Below, piece by piece: positions 28,017 through 37,219 of a stretch of DNA of 59,852 nucleotides (positions within the stretch are counted from its first letter, which is position 1; each line of letters starts with the position of its first letter). The notes under the pieces are model-generated. The model did not search any database. It was not told the DNA's origin and saw only the letters and a list, made by a program, of their open reading frames with translations. Location of the stretch: assembly GCA_030154025.1 (NCBI GenBank), contig JASKKT010000008.1, positions 1 through 59,852 of the forward strand, written 5' to 3'. The stretch comes from Methanolobus sp. Its GTDB lineage: Archaea > Halobacteriota > Methanosarcinia > Methanosarcinales > Methanosarcinaceae. Position numbers and translations under genes: made by a program.

Positions 28017-29489
28017 ATGAAAAACGAGTCACTCGGGATCACAGAGACGCAGTATTTCCATCTTCCCGGAGAGCTGCAGCTGGAAAGCGGAAAAAGACTG
28101 TCCTCGGTGACGCTGGCCTATGAGACCTACGGCAGCCTGAATCAAGACAGGAGCAATGCCATACTGGTATGCCACGCCCTCAGCGGGGATGCGCATGCGG
28201 CAGGCTGGCATCCCGGAGACCAGAAGCCGGGCTGGTGGGACACCATGATAGGCCCGGGCAAGACGCTGGACACGGACAGGTATTTTGTGATATGCTCCAA
28301 CGTACTTGGAGGATGCAAGGGTTCCACGGGTCCCTCCAGCACCAACCCGGCTACAGGCAAGCCCTATGGCATCGATTTCCCTGTGATAACAATAGGTGAT
28401 ATGGTGAAAGCACAGAAAGTGCTTATCGATCACCTTGGCATCAGGAAGCTCTTTGCTGCCATCGGAGGCTCCATGGGAGGCGTGCAGGTGCTGCAATGGA
28501 CGGTATCATATCCGGACTCCCTCAGCAAGGCCATAGCCATAGCCACAACATCACACTCATCCCCCCAGCAGATAGCCTTCAATGAAGTGGGCAGGATAGC
28601 CATCATCTCGGACCCGAAGTGGAACGAAGGTAATTACTATTCCCAGAGCCCGCCGGTCCACGGCCTTGCACTGGCCAGGATGATAGGGCACATCACCTAT
28701 CTCAGCGACGATTCAATGCAGTATAAGTTCGGAAGGAGGCTTCAGGACAAGAATAAATATGATTTTGACCTGGCCTTCGATTTCGAGGTGGAGAGCTACC
28801 TGCATCACCAGGGGCAGTCCTTTACCAAGCGCTTCGATGCAAATACCTACCTGTATATCACCAAGGCGCTTGACTACTTCGACCTGACAATGAACGGCTC
28901 GCTACGGGATGGACTGAGGGATGTACAGGCCAAGTTCCTTGTGATAGGGGTCAGCTCTGACTGGCTCTACCCACCCTACCAGTCCAGGGAGATCGTGGCG
29001 GCGCTGACAGCCAGCAACAAGGAAGCCATTTACCGGGAAATAGAATCCAACTACGGGCACGATGCCTTCCTGCTGGAGACAGGGCAGCTGAGCTACCTCA
29101 TAACGAATTTCCTCTCCCATGTGACCGTTGCGGATATTATGAAAAAGGATATTGTATCCATTCAGGAAGGAATAAGCATCGAGGAAACCGCACGGGTGAT
29201 GTGCAGGGAAGAGATAACTCACCTGCCGGTGGTTTCAAAAAGCGGCGAGCTTGCCGGGATAATCACCTCCTGGGACATATCCAAGGCTGTTGCTCTGAAA
29301 TATACCTCTCCTGAACACATCATGACCAGGGAGGTCATCACGGCAAGTCCCGATGAGTCTATCGAGAGTGCCGCAAAGAAGATGCAAAGAAAGAATATCT
29401 CCGCCCTGCCGGTAGTGGACGCTGACAGGAAGATACTGGGCATTATCGGAAGCGATGAGATAAACAGGCTTGTTGGCGGCTACATCTGA
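28017..29489 (+). CDS. metX: Homoserine O-acetyltransferase with C-terminal CBS pair
   Basis: The 490-residue alpha/beta hydrolase transfers acetyl from acetyl-CoA to homoserine. The N-terminal part has [25 protein letters not shown]. The nucleophile elbow is IGGSMGG (about residues 148-154), the acid lies in VSSDWLYPP (about 318), and the catalytic His in [10 protein letters not shown] (about 350). Two CBS domains (about 370-425 and 432-488) are fused at the C-terminus; such domains usually bind adenosyl ligands, suggesting feedback by AMP, ATP or SAM. The start ATG follows the metY stop by one base. Confidence 0.94.
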   Translation: MKNESLGITETQYFHLPGELQLESGKRLSSVTLAYETYGSLNQDRSNAILVCHALSGDAHAAGWHPGDQKPGWWDTMIGPGKTLDTDRYFVICSNVLGGCKGSTGPSSTNPATGKPYGIDFPVITIGDMVKAQKVLIDHLGIRKLFAAIGGSMGGVQVLQWTVSYPDSLSKAIAIATTSHSSPQQIAFNEVGRIAIISDPKWNEGNYYSQSPPVHGLALARMIGHITYLSDDSMQYKFGRRLQDKNKYDFDLAFDFEVESYLHHQGQSFTKRFDANTYLYITKALDYFDLTMNGSLRDGLRDVQAKFLVIGVSSDWLYPPYQSREIVAALTASNKEAIYREIESNYGHDAFLLETGQLSYLITNFLSHVTVADIMKKDIVSIQEGISIEETARVMCREEITHLPVVSKSGELAGIITSWDISKAVALKYTSPEHIMTREVITASPDESIESAAKKMQRKNISALPVVDADRKILGIIGSDEINRLVGGYI

Positions 29490-29514
29490 ACTACATCCGG
29501 CTGATGATCTGAGA

Positions 29515-29555
29515 ACCGCTCCTGTTGTAAAATGGAAGGAGCGGTACTTCTGTTT
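29515..29555 (+). terminator. Hairpin and T-run after metX
   Basis: ACCGCTCCT and AGGAGCGGT form a perfect 9-bp stem around a 13-nt loop, followed shortly by a run of six T. It lies 26 bp downstream of the metX stop. Confidence 0.7.
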
Positions 29556-29562
29556 TTTGGGA

Positions 29563-29617
29563 TTTAATGCAGTACTTGGAACTGCTTATATAGGCTGCTG
29601 CTTTAATACAGTACTGT
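29563..29617. promoter_or_regulatory. Paired operator-like repeats flanking a TATA box
   Basis: TTTAATGCAGTACT (29563-29576) and TTTAATACAGTACT (29602-29615) are 13/14 identical direct repeats, 39 bp apart. They bracket the TATA-like CTTATATAGG (about 29584-29593). The second includes the perfect palindrome ACAGTACTGT. The arrangement suggests repression, probably autoregulation, of the HTH gene that starts at 29637. Confidence 0.5.
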
Positions 29618-29636
29618 TGATAAACAGAGGTATTAT

Positions 29637-30008
29637 ATGATCGACTTTGCGTGTAAGGAATTTGAGATCGAAGCTGTCATCAAGTGCGGACTGAACCTGA
29701 CAAAAGCCGACCTTGATGTATTAAAGCATTTCCTTAAGTTCGGCCAGGACTGGCTCAACACGGACAACATTGCAGAGGAGCTGGGGCTGAACCTTTCGAC
29801 GGTCCAGAGAAGCGTCAAGAAACTCTACGAGCGCAACATCCTGATCCGCTCCCAGAACAATATGGACGGCGGTGGATACTTCTTCGTGTACAGGATACGC
29901 AGCAAGAAGGAGATCAGGGAGCTCATCATGCAGGTCGTCAACAGCTGGGTGGTCAGGGTCGATACCGAACTGCAGAGCTGGGCTGAGGAAAAGCACGAAA
30001 AGAAGTGA
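29637..30008 (+). CDS. TrmB-like winged-helix transcriptional regulator
   Basis: The 123-residue protein has an N-terminal winged helix (LTKADLDVLKHFL, then NTDNIAEELGLNLSTVQRSVKKLYERNILIR, about residues 20-68), the TrmB/MarR-type DNA-binding pattern. A wing VYRIRSKKEI leads to a helical C-terminus, probably for dimerisation. There is no ligand-binding domain. An SD-like AGAGG precedes the ATG. The neighbouring ferredoxin-type membrane protein starts 76 bp downstream and may be a target. Confidence 0.82.
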   Translation: MIDFACKEFEIEAVIKCGLNLTKADLDVLKHFLKFGQDWLNTDNIAEELGLNLSTVQRSVKKLYERNILIRSQNNMDGGGYFFVYRIRSKKEIRELIMQVVNSWVVRVDTELQSWAEEKHEKK

Positions 30009-30083
30009 TCAGAATAACCGGTTTACAACAATCTCCAACTAAACAAATCTTCATTGAACAAATCCTGGATCAAGAGTGTAATC

Positions 30084-30698
30084 ATGCTTAAAATAACCCC
30101 ATATCTCGGCGTACTTGTGCTTATCGTGTCCATTGCAGGACTCTGGTTCCCCCTGCTTGGCTACCTGCTGCTCGTGGTCTTTGCCACGCTCATGATAACC
30201 AGCATCTTCAGGGGAAGATGGTTCTGCGGAAATCTCTGTCCCAGGGGAAGTTTCAATGACTTCTGGGTCGGTAAGATCTCCAGGGGCCGGAAGATACCAA
30301 GGATCCTGAGAAGCTTCTGGGTAAGGGTCCCTCTCCTTGCATTCATGATGGTGTTCATGGGTTACAGGCTCATGTCAACCCAGGGACTCATCAACCAGAT
30401 AGGGATGGTCTTTGTGATAATGTGCCTGATGACCACAACCATAGCGCTGATAGTGGGTGTCAGTTTCAGCCCCCGTACCTGGTGTACCTTCTGTCCCATG
30501 GGAACCATGCAGAACCTCATAGGGGGTAACAAGTACAGGCTCCATGTGGACGATTCCAGGTGCATCGACTGTAACAAGTGCGAGAAAAAGTGCCCCATGC
30601 AGCTTGAAGTGCACACTAACGACCACAAGCCCGACTGCATAAAGTGCGGCAGATGTGTGACATCATGTCCCACAAAAGCACTGGCGTTCATGAACTGA
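30084..30698 (+). CDS. NapH-like membrane protein with four Cys-rich motifs
   Basis: The 204-residue protein has about four membrane helices. Two cytoplasm-facing motifs, CGNLCPRGS and CTFCPMGT, match the NapH/NosR/CcoG group. A C-terminal pair of ferredoxin motifs, CIDCNKCEKKCP and CIKCGRCVTSCP (about residues 160-200), binds two [4Fe-4S] clusters. Such proteins pass electrons between a membrane quinol or ferredoxin pool and an extracytoplasmic or cytoplasmic acceptor. It follows an HTH regulator. ATG at 30084 is chosen; TTG 10 codons upstream is possible, and neither has a strong SD. Confidence 0.82.
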   Translation: MLKITPYLGVLVLIVSIAGLWFPLLGYLLLVVFATLMITSIFRGRWFCGNLCPRGSFNDFWVGKISRGRKIPRILRSFWVRVPLLAFMMVFMGYRLMSTQGLINQIGMVFVIMCLMTTTIALIVGVSFSPRTWCTFCPMGTMQNLIGGNKYRLHVDDSRCIDCNKCEKKCPMQLEVHTNDHKPDCIKCGRCVTSCPTKALAFMN

Positions 30699-30746
30699 AC
30701 TCCTCCCCCGGTTCAAAACACTCAACGCCCTGAGGCGTGGATCACT

Positions 30747-30792
30747 AAAAAAAACTTAATCATGCCCCTTCTGCCGGGAAGGGGCCATGATC
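30747..30792 (-). terminator. Hairpin between convergent genes
   Basis: An interrupted inverted repeat (about ATCATG-CCCCTTC with GAAGGGG-CCATGAT) is followed on the minus strand by TTTTTTTT (30747-30754). It terminates the lipoprotein gene at 30828 and may also act on the opposite strand. Confidence 0.6.
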
Positions 30793-30827
30793 TGTTTGTT
30801 CAGCCATCAGTGACTGCCACTTATTCT

Positions 30828-31328
30828 TTACTCGGTATCTGCCTCGATACGGAAAACCTTTTCCAGTTCCATGCTTTCACCTGTGTCATCAACTGATACG
30901 GTCTTCCTGATCCTGTACTGTCCTTCCTTCACTTCATCCACAAAGACCTCTTCAGGATTGAAGCTCTGGGTGAAGACATCTCCGGGGGATAGGATGATCA
31001 TATCCATTGTCACGATCAGGTCCATCCCCACAGCTTCCCATTCCGAACTGCTCTTATTGAAGAGATCGACACTGAAGCTGCGCCCGAACATGAGGTTGGT
31101 GTTGCCTGTGTTCCTGACCTCAAGCTCGATATCATCGGATATGCCATAGGATTCCCGGGTCAGGTTAAGAAGTGCTCCAGGTTTCATTTCCACATTATCA
31201 TCCTCATCCCCTGCCTCATTGTCCAGGCATCCTGCAAAGAACAGGAAGAGTGCAACCACTCCGATGGATACGAGAGGGATCCATCTCAATTTTTGGTTCT
31301 TGTCCGTAGTCAATTTGTTTTTGCCCAT
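30828..31328 (-). CDS. Lipoprotein with Ig-like domain
   Basis: The 166-residue protein begins GKNKLTTDKNQKLRW, then a hydrophobic segment ending FLFFAGC, a lipobox that predicts a lipid-modified Cys at about residue 34. The acidic stalk DNEAGDEDD is followed by one Ig-like domain (SYGISDDIELEVRNTGNTNL, then WEAVGMDLIV and YRIRKTVSVDD). This type is found in small secreted proteins of unknown partner. ATG at 31328 is preferred to the upstream alternative. Confidence 0.72.
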   Translation of the reverse strand: MGKNKLTTDKNQKLRWIPLVSIGVVALFLFFAGCLDNEAGDEDDNVEMKPGALLNLTRESYGISDDIELEVRNTGNTNLMFGRSFSVDLFNKSSSEWEAVGMDLIVTMDMIILSPGDVFTQSFNPEEVFVDEVKEGQYRIRKTVSVDDTGESMELEKVFRIEADTE

Positions 31329-31493
31329 ACTTACCATATCCACTAAAGACACAACAACTGATAAATCATTCTATAGCTACGGATTTATTCGCAGTTACCG
31401 TCTCCTGTGAGCATACCCGGCCTTTTTGCAGGATACCTTAACAAGGATTTTAACCTTCAACATCATACTATTTTCAGGGTAGCAGGGGTTTAT

Positions 31494-32594
31494 ATGAAAG
31501 GTATATTTGCAGTGTTCACGGCAGCATTGCTGTTTGTTCTCATGTTCAGCGGTACGGCGTCAGCCCTGACGGCACAGAGCGGTGGAACTGTTGTGATAGA
31601 TGACGTGATCGAAGATGATGTATACATAGCCGGAGGCAATGTCCTGTTAAGCGGGACAGTCATCGGCGACGTCGTGATAGCGGGAGGAAGGGTCGAGATC
31701 AGCGGCAATGTGACTGAAGACCTCACCATTGCGGCCGGCGAAGTTATCATAACCGGGAGTGTAGGCGATGATATCAGGGTTGCGGCTGGCAACCTGACAT
31801 TCAACGGGGATGTCGGGAGCGACCTTGCCCTTTTCACTGGCGATACTGTCATTGGCAGGGAGGCGCTTGTTGGAGGAGTGCTAGCGTTCTCGGCCGGCCA
31901 GATGGATATGCTTGGTAACGTCACATGGGATCTTACAGGCTCTGCAGGCACCCTGATACTGGGAGGACATGTCGGCGGAAATGCAGAGCTTCAGTCGGGG
32001 AGCCTTGAAGTGCTGCCTGATGCAAGGATAGAGGGTGATCTCAGGTACACTGCCCCTGAGAGGATAGAAGTTCCCGCGGGAGTGGTCGGCGGAGAGATAT
32101 ATTACAACATGGTGTCCGACAGGAGCAGTGAAATAGGAGCCTTTGTGGTCCTCTGGTGGATAGCCAGTTTCCTTGCCCTTGTGCTTATAGGTCTTGTGCT
32201 TCTGGCTATATGGCCGGACAGGATGCAGCGCCTGGCAAGAAAGACATCAGATAATCCGGGCAGGGCCTTCCTGACGGGATTACTGGTAGTGATAGCTGCA
32301 TTTGTCGTTTCGGTATCACTCATGCTTACGATCATAGGGATACCCTTCGGGCTGATAATACTGGTACTGACCATCATCCTGCTGTACCTGGCAAGGATAA
32401 TCACAGGGCTCTGGCTTGGTAAATGGATGTTCGCAAAGGTGGGAAGGGTGCAGAGACCATGGATGGAGCTTGTCTTCGGACTTTTTGTACTCCTGCTGGT
32501 AAGCGCCATTCCCGTTATAGGCTGGCTCGTGAGCCTGGCAGCTACCTTGATACCGGTAGGGAACCTGGCAGAAGAAACGAGGAGGCGGTTCTGA
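31494..32594 (+). CDS. Bactofilin-like beta-helix protein with membrane C-terminus
   Basis: The 366-residue protein has a signal peptide (FAVFTAALLFVLMFSGTASA). About 180 residues of short hexapeptide-like repeats follow (DVYIAGGNVLLSGTVIGDVVIAGG...; GDDIRVAAGN), the polymer-forming (bactofilin-type) beta-helix. Four hydrophobic helices come after residue 225 (FVVLWWIASFLALVLIGLVLLAI; RAFLTGLLVVIAAFVVSVS; IPFGLIILVLTIILLYLA; FGLFVLLLVSAIPVIGW). The helix would face the outside. An AGCAGGGG SD precedes the ATG. Partner and function are unknown. Confidence 0.8.
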   Translation: MKGIFAVFTAALLFVLMFSGTASALTAQSGGTVVIDDVIEDDVYIAGGNVLLSGTVIGDVVIAGGRVEISGNVTEDLTIAAGEVIITGSVGDDIRVAAGNLTFNGDVGSDLALFTGDTVIGREALVGGVLAFSAGQMDMLGNVTWDLTGSAGTLILGGHVGGNAELQSGSLEVLPDARIEGDLRYTAPERIEVPAGVVGGEIYYNMVSDRSSEIGAFVVLWWIASFLALVLIGLVLLAIWPDRMQRLARKTSDNPGRAFLTGLLVVIAAFVVSVSLMLTIIGIPFGLIILVLTIILLYLARIITGLWLGKWMFAKVGRVQRPWMELVFGLFVLLLVSAIPVIGWLVSLAATLIPVGNLAEETRRRF

Positions 32595-32732
32595 GTTTTA
32601 TCCGGATATTGAGTAGAATGGATGCATCAGGATAACTGGCATAAAAGTCAAAGTATAAATATTAAAGAGTATATCAGTGTTTTGACAAGCAACGCTTTTA
32701 GATTCCCTTTTTTAAGGGAGGTTAATTCCGAG

Positions 32733-33167
32733 ATGCAAAAGATATGCACAGACATTATTATTGATGCACCGGCCGAGAAGGTATGGGGCATCCTGACTGA
32801 TTTTGAGAATTTTGATGATTGGAACCCCTTCATACAGGTCAGGAAGGGGAAACTTGAGACCGGCGCACAACTTGAGATCCTGCTTCAGCCACCCGGACAG
32901 AAAGCCATGACCATGAGGCCGACCGTGGTAAAGGTCGAGCCTGTCAAGGAATTTCGCTGGCTTGGGAGCCTCTGGGTCAGGGGCATCTTCGATGGCGAAC
33001 ATGCTTTCAGGATAGAGGAACTCGATGAGAACAGGTCACGCCTTATCCAGTGTGAGCGCTTCAGGGGAGTGCTTGTGCCGCTCATCCTTCACCTGATGGG
33101 AAAGAATATCGAGCAGGGTTTTGAGAGCATGAACCTCTCCCTTAAGAAGGAAAGTGAAAAGGCCTGA
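32733..33167 (+). CDS. SRPBCC (START/Bet v1-like) domain protein
   Basis: The 144-residue protein reads IIIDAPAEKVWGILTDFENFDDWNPFI at its start (about residues 7-33), the classic SRPBCC opening. HAFRIEELDENRSRLIQCERFRG follows near 89-111, and a final amphipathic helix LILHLMGKNIEQGFESMNLSLK closes the hydrophobic cavity. It probably binds a small hydrophobic ligand. The ATG at 32733 with SD GGGAGGT is preferred over a longer frame. Its stop is 4 bp from the citrate synthase stop on the opposite strand. Confidence 0.88.
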   Translation: MQKICTDIIIDAPAEKVWGILTDFENFDDWNPFIQVRKGKLETGAQLEILLQPPGQKAMTMRPTVVKVEPVKEFRWLGSLWVRGIFDGEHAFRIEELDENRSRLIQCERFRGVLVPLILHLMGKNIEQGFESMNLSLKKESEKA

Positions 33168-33170
33168 GCT

Positions 33171-34268
33171 TCAGATGTAGTTCGCCCTTGGCCTTATTAC
33201 CCTGTTATGGGAATACTGCTCAAAGTAGTGGGACACCCAGCCTGATACCCTCCCTGCCGCAAACACAGATGTTGCAAGCTCAGGCGGGATCTCAAGATAC
33301 TTGTACACCACAGCAGAGTAGAAGTCGACGTTCGGATAGATGGGTCTTCCCTTATTCTGCATGAACTCGCGGTACATGACCTGCTCCAGCCTCTCGGCCA
33401 GGTCGTACCACTGGGTATCCCCGTGATCATCAGCAAGCTTTTTTGCTATGTCCCTGAACAGCTTTGCCCTGGGATCACAGGTCTTGTAGACCCTGTGACC
33501 AAAGCCCATTACCTTTTCCTTCCTGGAGAACTTGTCAAGCACATACTGCTCGGCATTCTCAGGTGAAGCAACCTCATCAAGCATATCCATGACACCTTTG
33601 CGGGCGCCGCCATGAAGAGGCCCTTTCAGGGTGCACAGGCCGGTTATCACAGCCGAGTAGATATCAGCCATGGTGGAAGCCGCTATCCTCAGGGAGAAAG
33701 TGGACGGGTTAAGCTCGTGCTCGGCACTCAGGATAAAGTCCTTCTCAATAGCCTCAGCTTCGATAGCACTCGGGACCGTACCCCTCAGCATGTAGAGGAA
33801 GTTTGCTCCGTGGGACAGCTTCTCGTCAGGGGCAATGAGGAACTTCCCGGTCTTATACCTGTAGACTGCAGCAACAAGGGTAGGGAACTTAGCTACCAGG
33901 CGAATGGATTTGTTCATGTTCGCCTCCATGCTGCTCTCATCTTTTTCCTCGTCCATGTGGGCAGAGCAGCAGACAGCAGTCCTCAGGGAATCAAGGGCCT
34001 CTGTGCCATAGTTGCAGACCTTTAGCACGTTCAGGATCTCTCTGTTGATATAGCGTTCTTCCCTGAGCTTTCTTGAATATGCCTCGAGCTCCTGAGGATT
34101 CGGCATCTCCCCGAATATCAGAAGATAGGACACCGCATCGTAAGGCATCTGTTCCAGTTGTTCAACTTCGATCCCTCTGTACCTCAGTATTCCCTCCATT
34201 CCGTCGATGGAACATATGCTGGTATCCAGAGCTATAACATCTTCAAGTCCTTTTTTCGTGTCTTGCAT
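33171..34268 (-). CDS. gltA: Citrate synthase
   Basis: The 365-residue enzyme condenses acetyl-CoA and oxaloacetate. Residues typical of (Si)-citrate synthase are visible: HELNPSTFSLRIAAS (about 184-198), GHRVYKTCDPRAKLF (about 257-271), and the Asp region PNVDFYSAVVYKYL (about 312-325). RVSGWVSHYFEQ near the end carries the Arg for substrate binding. It lacks the long N-terminal extension of hexameric bacterial enzymes. SD AGGGGG precedes the ATG. The aconitase gene lies 179 bp upstream on the same strand, so citrate probably goes on to isocitrate and 2-oxoglutarate for biosynthesis. Confidence 0.93.
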   Translation of the reverse strand: MQDTKKGLEDVIALDTSICSIDGMEGILRYRGIEVEQLEQMPYDAVSYLLIFGEMPNPQELEAYSRKLREERYINREILNVLKVCNYGTEALDSLRTAVCCSAHMDEEKDESSMEANMNKSIRLVAKFPTLVAAVYRYKTGKFLIAPDEKLSHGANFLYMLRGTVPSAIEAEAIEKDFILSAEHELNPSTFSLRIAASTMADIYSAVITGLCTLKGPLHGGARKGVMDMLDEVASPENAEQYVLDKFSRKEKVMGFGHRVYKTCDPRAKLFRDIAKKLADDHGDTQWYDLAERLEQVMYREFMQNKGRPIYPNVDFYSAVVYKYLEIPPELATSVFAAGRVSGWVSHYFEQYSHNRVIRPRANYI

Positions 34269-34447
34269 ATAAGTGCCCCCTACGCAGGAAATCTACGTTA
34301 TGGTAAAAAGATGCCTTAACGGATCCAGAGAACGGGTCCAGGCATACCTTGTTATAGAGTTCACTAAAGGTCCGTATCTTAATGATACAGGACATGATCG
34401 GATAAATGAGTAATGCACATCAAAGATGTGGCTAGTAAATAAAGGGA

Positions 34448-37219
34448 TTATTTCCCTTTAACCCTATCCCTCAGGAACTTGTGCAGGATGCCACCGTTCC
34501 TGTAGTATTCCACCTCTATGGCAGAGTTCAGCATTACGACCACATTGAATTGCTTCTGCTTCCCGTTGTCATCCCTGGCTATTACAGTAAGCTCACCGTA
34601 GGGTTCCAGCCTGTCGATCCCCTGGATGTCGAAGGTCTCCGCGCCTGTCAGTCCAAGGCTCTCGGCATTCTCGCCGTCCCTGAAACGCAGCGGCAGCACT
34701 CCCATCCCTACAAGGTTGCTGCGGTGTATCCTCTCAAAGGATTCTGCGATGACCGCTTTCACACCAAGGAGCTGAGTGCCCTTTGCGGCCCAGTCGCGGG
34801 AGCTGCCCGTACCGTATTCCTTTCCTGCCAGGATTACGAGCGGAATACCGGATTCCACATACTTCATGGCTGCAGAATAGATGTACATCTCTTCTCCGGT
34901 CGGGTGATAGAGTGTCCAGGCACCTTCCTTTGCAGGAGTGAGCCTGTTCTTCAGGCGTACGTTGCCGAAGGTACCTCTCATCATGACCTCGTGGTTCCCA
35001 CGCCTTGAGCCGTAGGAGTTGAAGTTCTTCTCATCGACTCCCTTTGAGAGCAGGTACTGGCCTGCAGGATAGCTTGTACGGATGGAACCTGCAGGAGAGA
35101 TATGATCAGTTGTTATGCTGTCGCCCACCATTACAAGGACGCGTGCATCCCTGATTTCAGCCAAAGGGGCCGCTTCCAGAGGGAAGTCCTTGAAGAATGG
35201 CGGCTCCTGGATGTAGGTGGAATCCTTGTCCCAGTCGTACAGCAGTCCGGAAGGTGCGTTGAGCTCCCTCCAGAGAGTTGTCCCCTTGAAGACATTGGAG
35301 TATTCTTCCTCGAACATCTCAGGAGTGACAAAGTCCTTTGTGTAACGGTCGACGGTTTCTTTTCCCGGCCAGATGTCCTTGAGATATACCGGCTGCCCGT
35401 TAGGGTCACATGCTATGGGTTCAGTGCTGAGATCGATGTCCACGGTCCCTGCGAGAGCATAGGCCACGACCAGCATGGGTGATGCAAGATAATTAGCCTT
35501 GACCTGGGAATTGATCCTGCCTTCGAAGTTCCTGTTACCGCTGAGCACTGCTGCAACTGTAAGGTCTTTCTTCTCTATCTCCTTTGAGACTGCCTCGTTG
35601 AGAGGGCCGCTGTTGCCTATGCAGGTAAGGCATCCGTAGCCTACAACGTGGAAGCCGAGAGCTTCCATGTATGGCATCAGGCCGGCCTCTGTTAGATAAT
35701 CGGTAATGACGCGTGAACCGGGTGCCAGGCTGGTCTTGACAAAAGGCTTGACCTTAAGGCCGCGCTCTACGGCGTTCTTTGCGAGGAGTCCGGCTCCCAT
35801 CATAAGTGAAGGATTGGAAGTGTTGGTACATGAGGTAATGGAAGCAATGACCACCGACCCATGGGTAACACTTACATCATCGGCACACTTGACCTTCACA
35901 ATGCCGGTATGGTGTGGAGAGCTGGCAATGCTGTAGCCTCCGTCCCCGAGCCAGCGGCCATAGTCAATGTCGCCGTTGGGTGACTTGCGGCTCTTTGCCT
36001 CGAAGGCCTCCTTCATAGCCTGATGGAAAACCTTTGACATATCCTGAATTGCAATGCGGTCCTGGGGTCGTTTTGGACCTGCAAGACATGGTGAGACCGT
36101 GCTCATGTCAAGTTCCAGTGTCGAGCTGAAAGCCGGCTCCACAGAGTCCTGTTCCATGAAGAGGCCCTGCTCCTTGCAGTACTTCCTGACCATGTCCACA
36201 TGTTCCCTGCTCCTGCCGGTCTGGAGCATGTAGTCGAGGGTCCTCTCATCAACAGGACAGAAGCCCATTGTTGCACCATATTCAGGAGCCATGTTCGCAA
36301 GGATCGCCCTGTCGGCCAGGTCAAGGGTCCTGTAGCCCGGACCGAAGAATTCCACGAACTTGCCCACGACGCCATGTTTCCTGAGCATCTGCACCATTGT
36401 CAGTACAAGGTCTGTGGAGCTGACACCCTCCCTGAGCTCTCCGGTAAGCCGGAAGCCCACGACTTCGGGGATCGGCATGTAATAAGGCTGTCCGAGCATG
36501 ACTGCTTCGGCCTCGATGCCACCTACTCCCCAGCCCAGCACACCAAGGCCATTGATCATGGTGGTGTGGGAATCAGTGCCCACAAGGGTGTCGGGATATG
36601 CTACATCTTCAGACCCCTTCCGGACTACATGTACAAGGGGAGCCAGGTATTCAAGGTTGACCTGGTGGATGATACCGCTTGCTGGAGGCACTACCCTCAT
36701 GTTGTCAAAGGCCTTCTGGGCCCAGTGAAGCACTTCGTAGCGCTCCTTGTTCCTGTGGAACTCGTACTTCTCGTTGCAGTGGAGCGCATAGGATGTGCCG
36801 TAGTAGTCCACCTGGATGGAATGATCGATAACAAGGTCGGCAGGTATTACAGGATTGATCTTCTTCGGATCGCCGCCCAGCCTCTGCATGGCAGACCTGA
36901 TGGCAGCGAGATCAACAACAGCCGGAACACCGGTGAAGTCCTGCATTATAACCCTTGAAGGGACAAAAGGAATATCGGATGCAGGAATTAACTCCGGGCT
37001 CCATTTTGCAAGTTTCTTCACATCATCTTCAGTGATGACCTCACCGTCGATGTTACGCAAAACATCTTCAAGCAGAACCCTGATCGAGTATGGCAAGCCT
37101 GAAAGGTTGACAATACCAAGTTCTTCCAGTTTTTTCAGGCGATAGACAGTTACCTCTTTACCGCCAAGGTCAAGAATCTGTTTAGCCCCGAAGGGGTCAT
37201 TAGCAAGAATACCTTCCAT
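34448..37219 (-). CDS. acnA: Aconitate hydratase (AcnA type)
   Basis: The 923-residue [4Fe-4S] enzyme isomerises citrate to isocitrate. Cluster and active-site motifs include SITSCTNTSNPS (about residue 470), VVGYGCLTCIGNSGP (about 538-552), and GTGSSRDWAAKGT (about 807) with the catalytic Ser/Arg. The N-terminal segment KLEELGIVNLSGLPYSIRVL and DFTGVPAVVDLAAIR match the bacterial AcnA/IRP form. Length is normal. The ATG at 37219 has a good SD (AGGTGA); a GTG three codons earlier is possible. Downstream is citrate synthase. Confidence 0.95.
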   Translation of the reverse strand: MEGILANDPFGAKQILDLGGKEVTVYRLKKLEELGIVNLSGLPYSIRVLLEDVLRNIDGEVITEDDVKKLAKWSPELIPASDIPFVPSRVIMQDFTGVPAVVDLAAIRSAMQRLGGDPKKINPVIPADLVIDHSIQVDYYGTSYALHCNEKYEFHRNKERYEVLHWAQKAFDNMRVVPPASGIIHQVNLEYLAPLVHVVRKGSEDVAYPDTLVGTDSHTTMINGLGVLGWGVGGIEAEAVMLGQPYYMPIPEVVGFRLTGELREGVSSTDLVLTMVQMLRKHGVVGKFVEFFGPGYRTLDLADRAILANMAPEYGATMGFCPVDERTLDYMLQTGRSREHVDMVRKYCKEQGLFMEQDSVEPAFSSTLELDMSTVSPCLAGPKRPQDRIAIQDMSKVFHQAMKEAFEAKSRKSPNGDIDYGRWLGDGGYSIASSPHHTGIVKVKCADDVSVTHGSVVIASITSCTNTSNPSLMMGAGLLAKNAVERGLKVKPFVKTSLAPGSRVITDYLTEAGLMPYMEALGFHVVGYGCLTCIGNSGPLNEAVSKEIEKKDLTVAAVLSGNRNFEGRINSQVKANYLASPMLVVAYALAGTVDIDLSTEPIACDPNGQPVYLKDIWPGKETVDRYTKDFVTPEMFEEEYSNVFKGTTLWRELNAPSGLLYDWDKDSTYIQEPPFFKDFPLEAAPLAEIRDARVLVMVGDSITTDHISPAGSIRTSYPAGQYLLSKGVDEKNFNSYGSRRGNHEVMMRGTFGNVRLKNRLTPAKEGAWTLYHPTGEEMYIYSAAMKYVESGIPLVILAGKEYGTGSSRDWAAKGTQLLGVKAVIAESFERIHRSNLVGMGVLPLRFRDGENAESLGLTGAETFDIQGIDRLEPYGELTVIARDDNGKQKQFNVVVMLNSAIEVEYYRNGGILHKFLRDRVKGK

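Noticed and set aside
36200-36958. 252-codon plus-strand open frame
   Set aside because: It is the antisense shadow of acnA.
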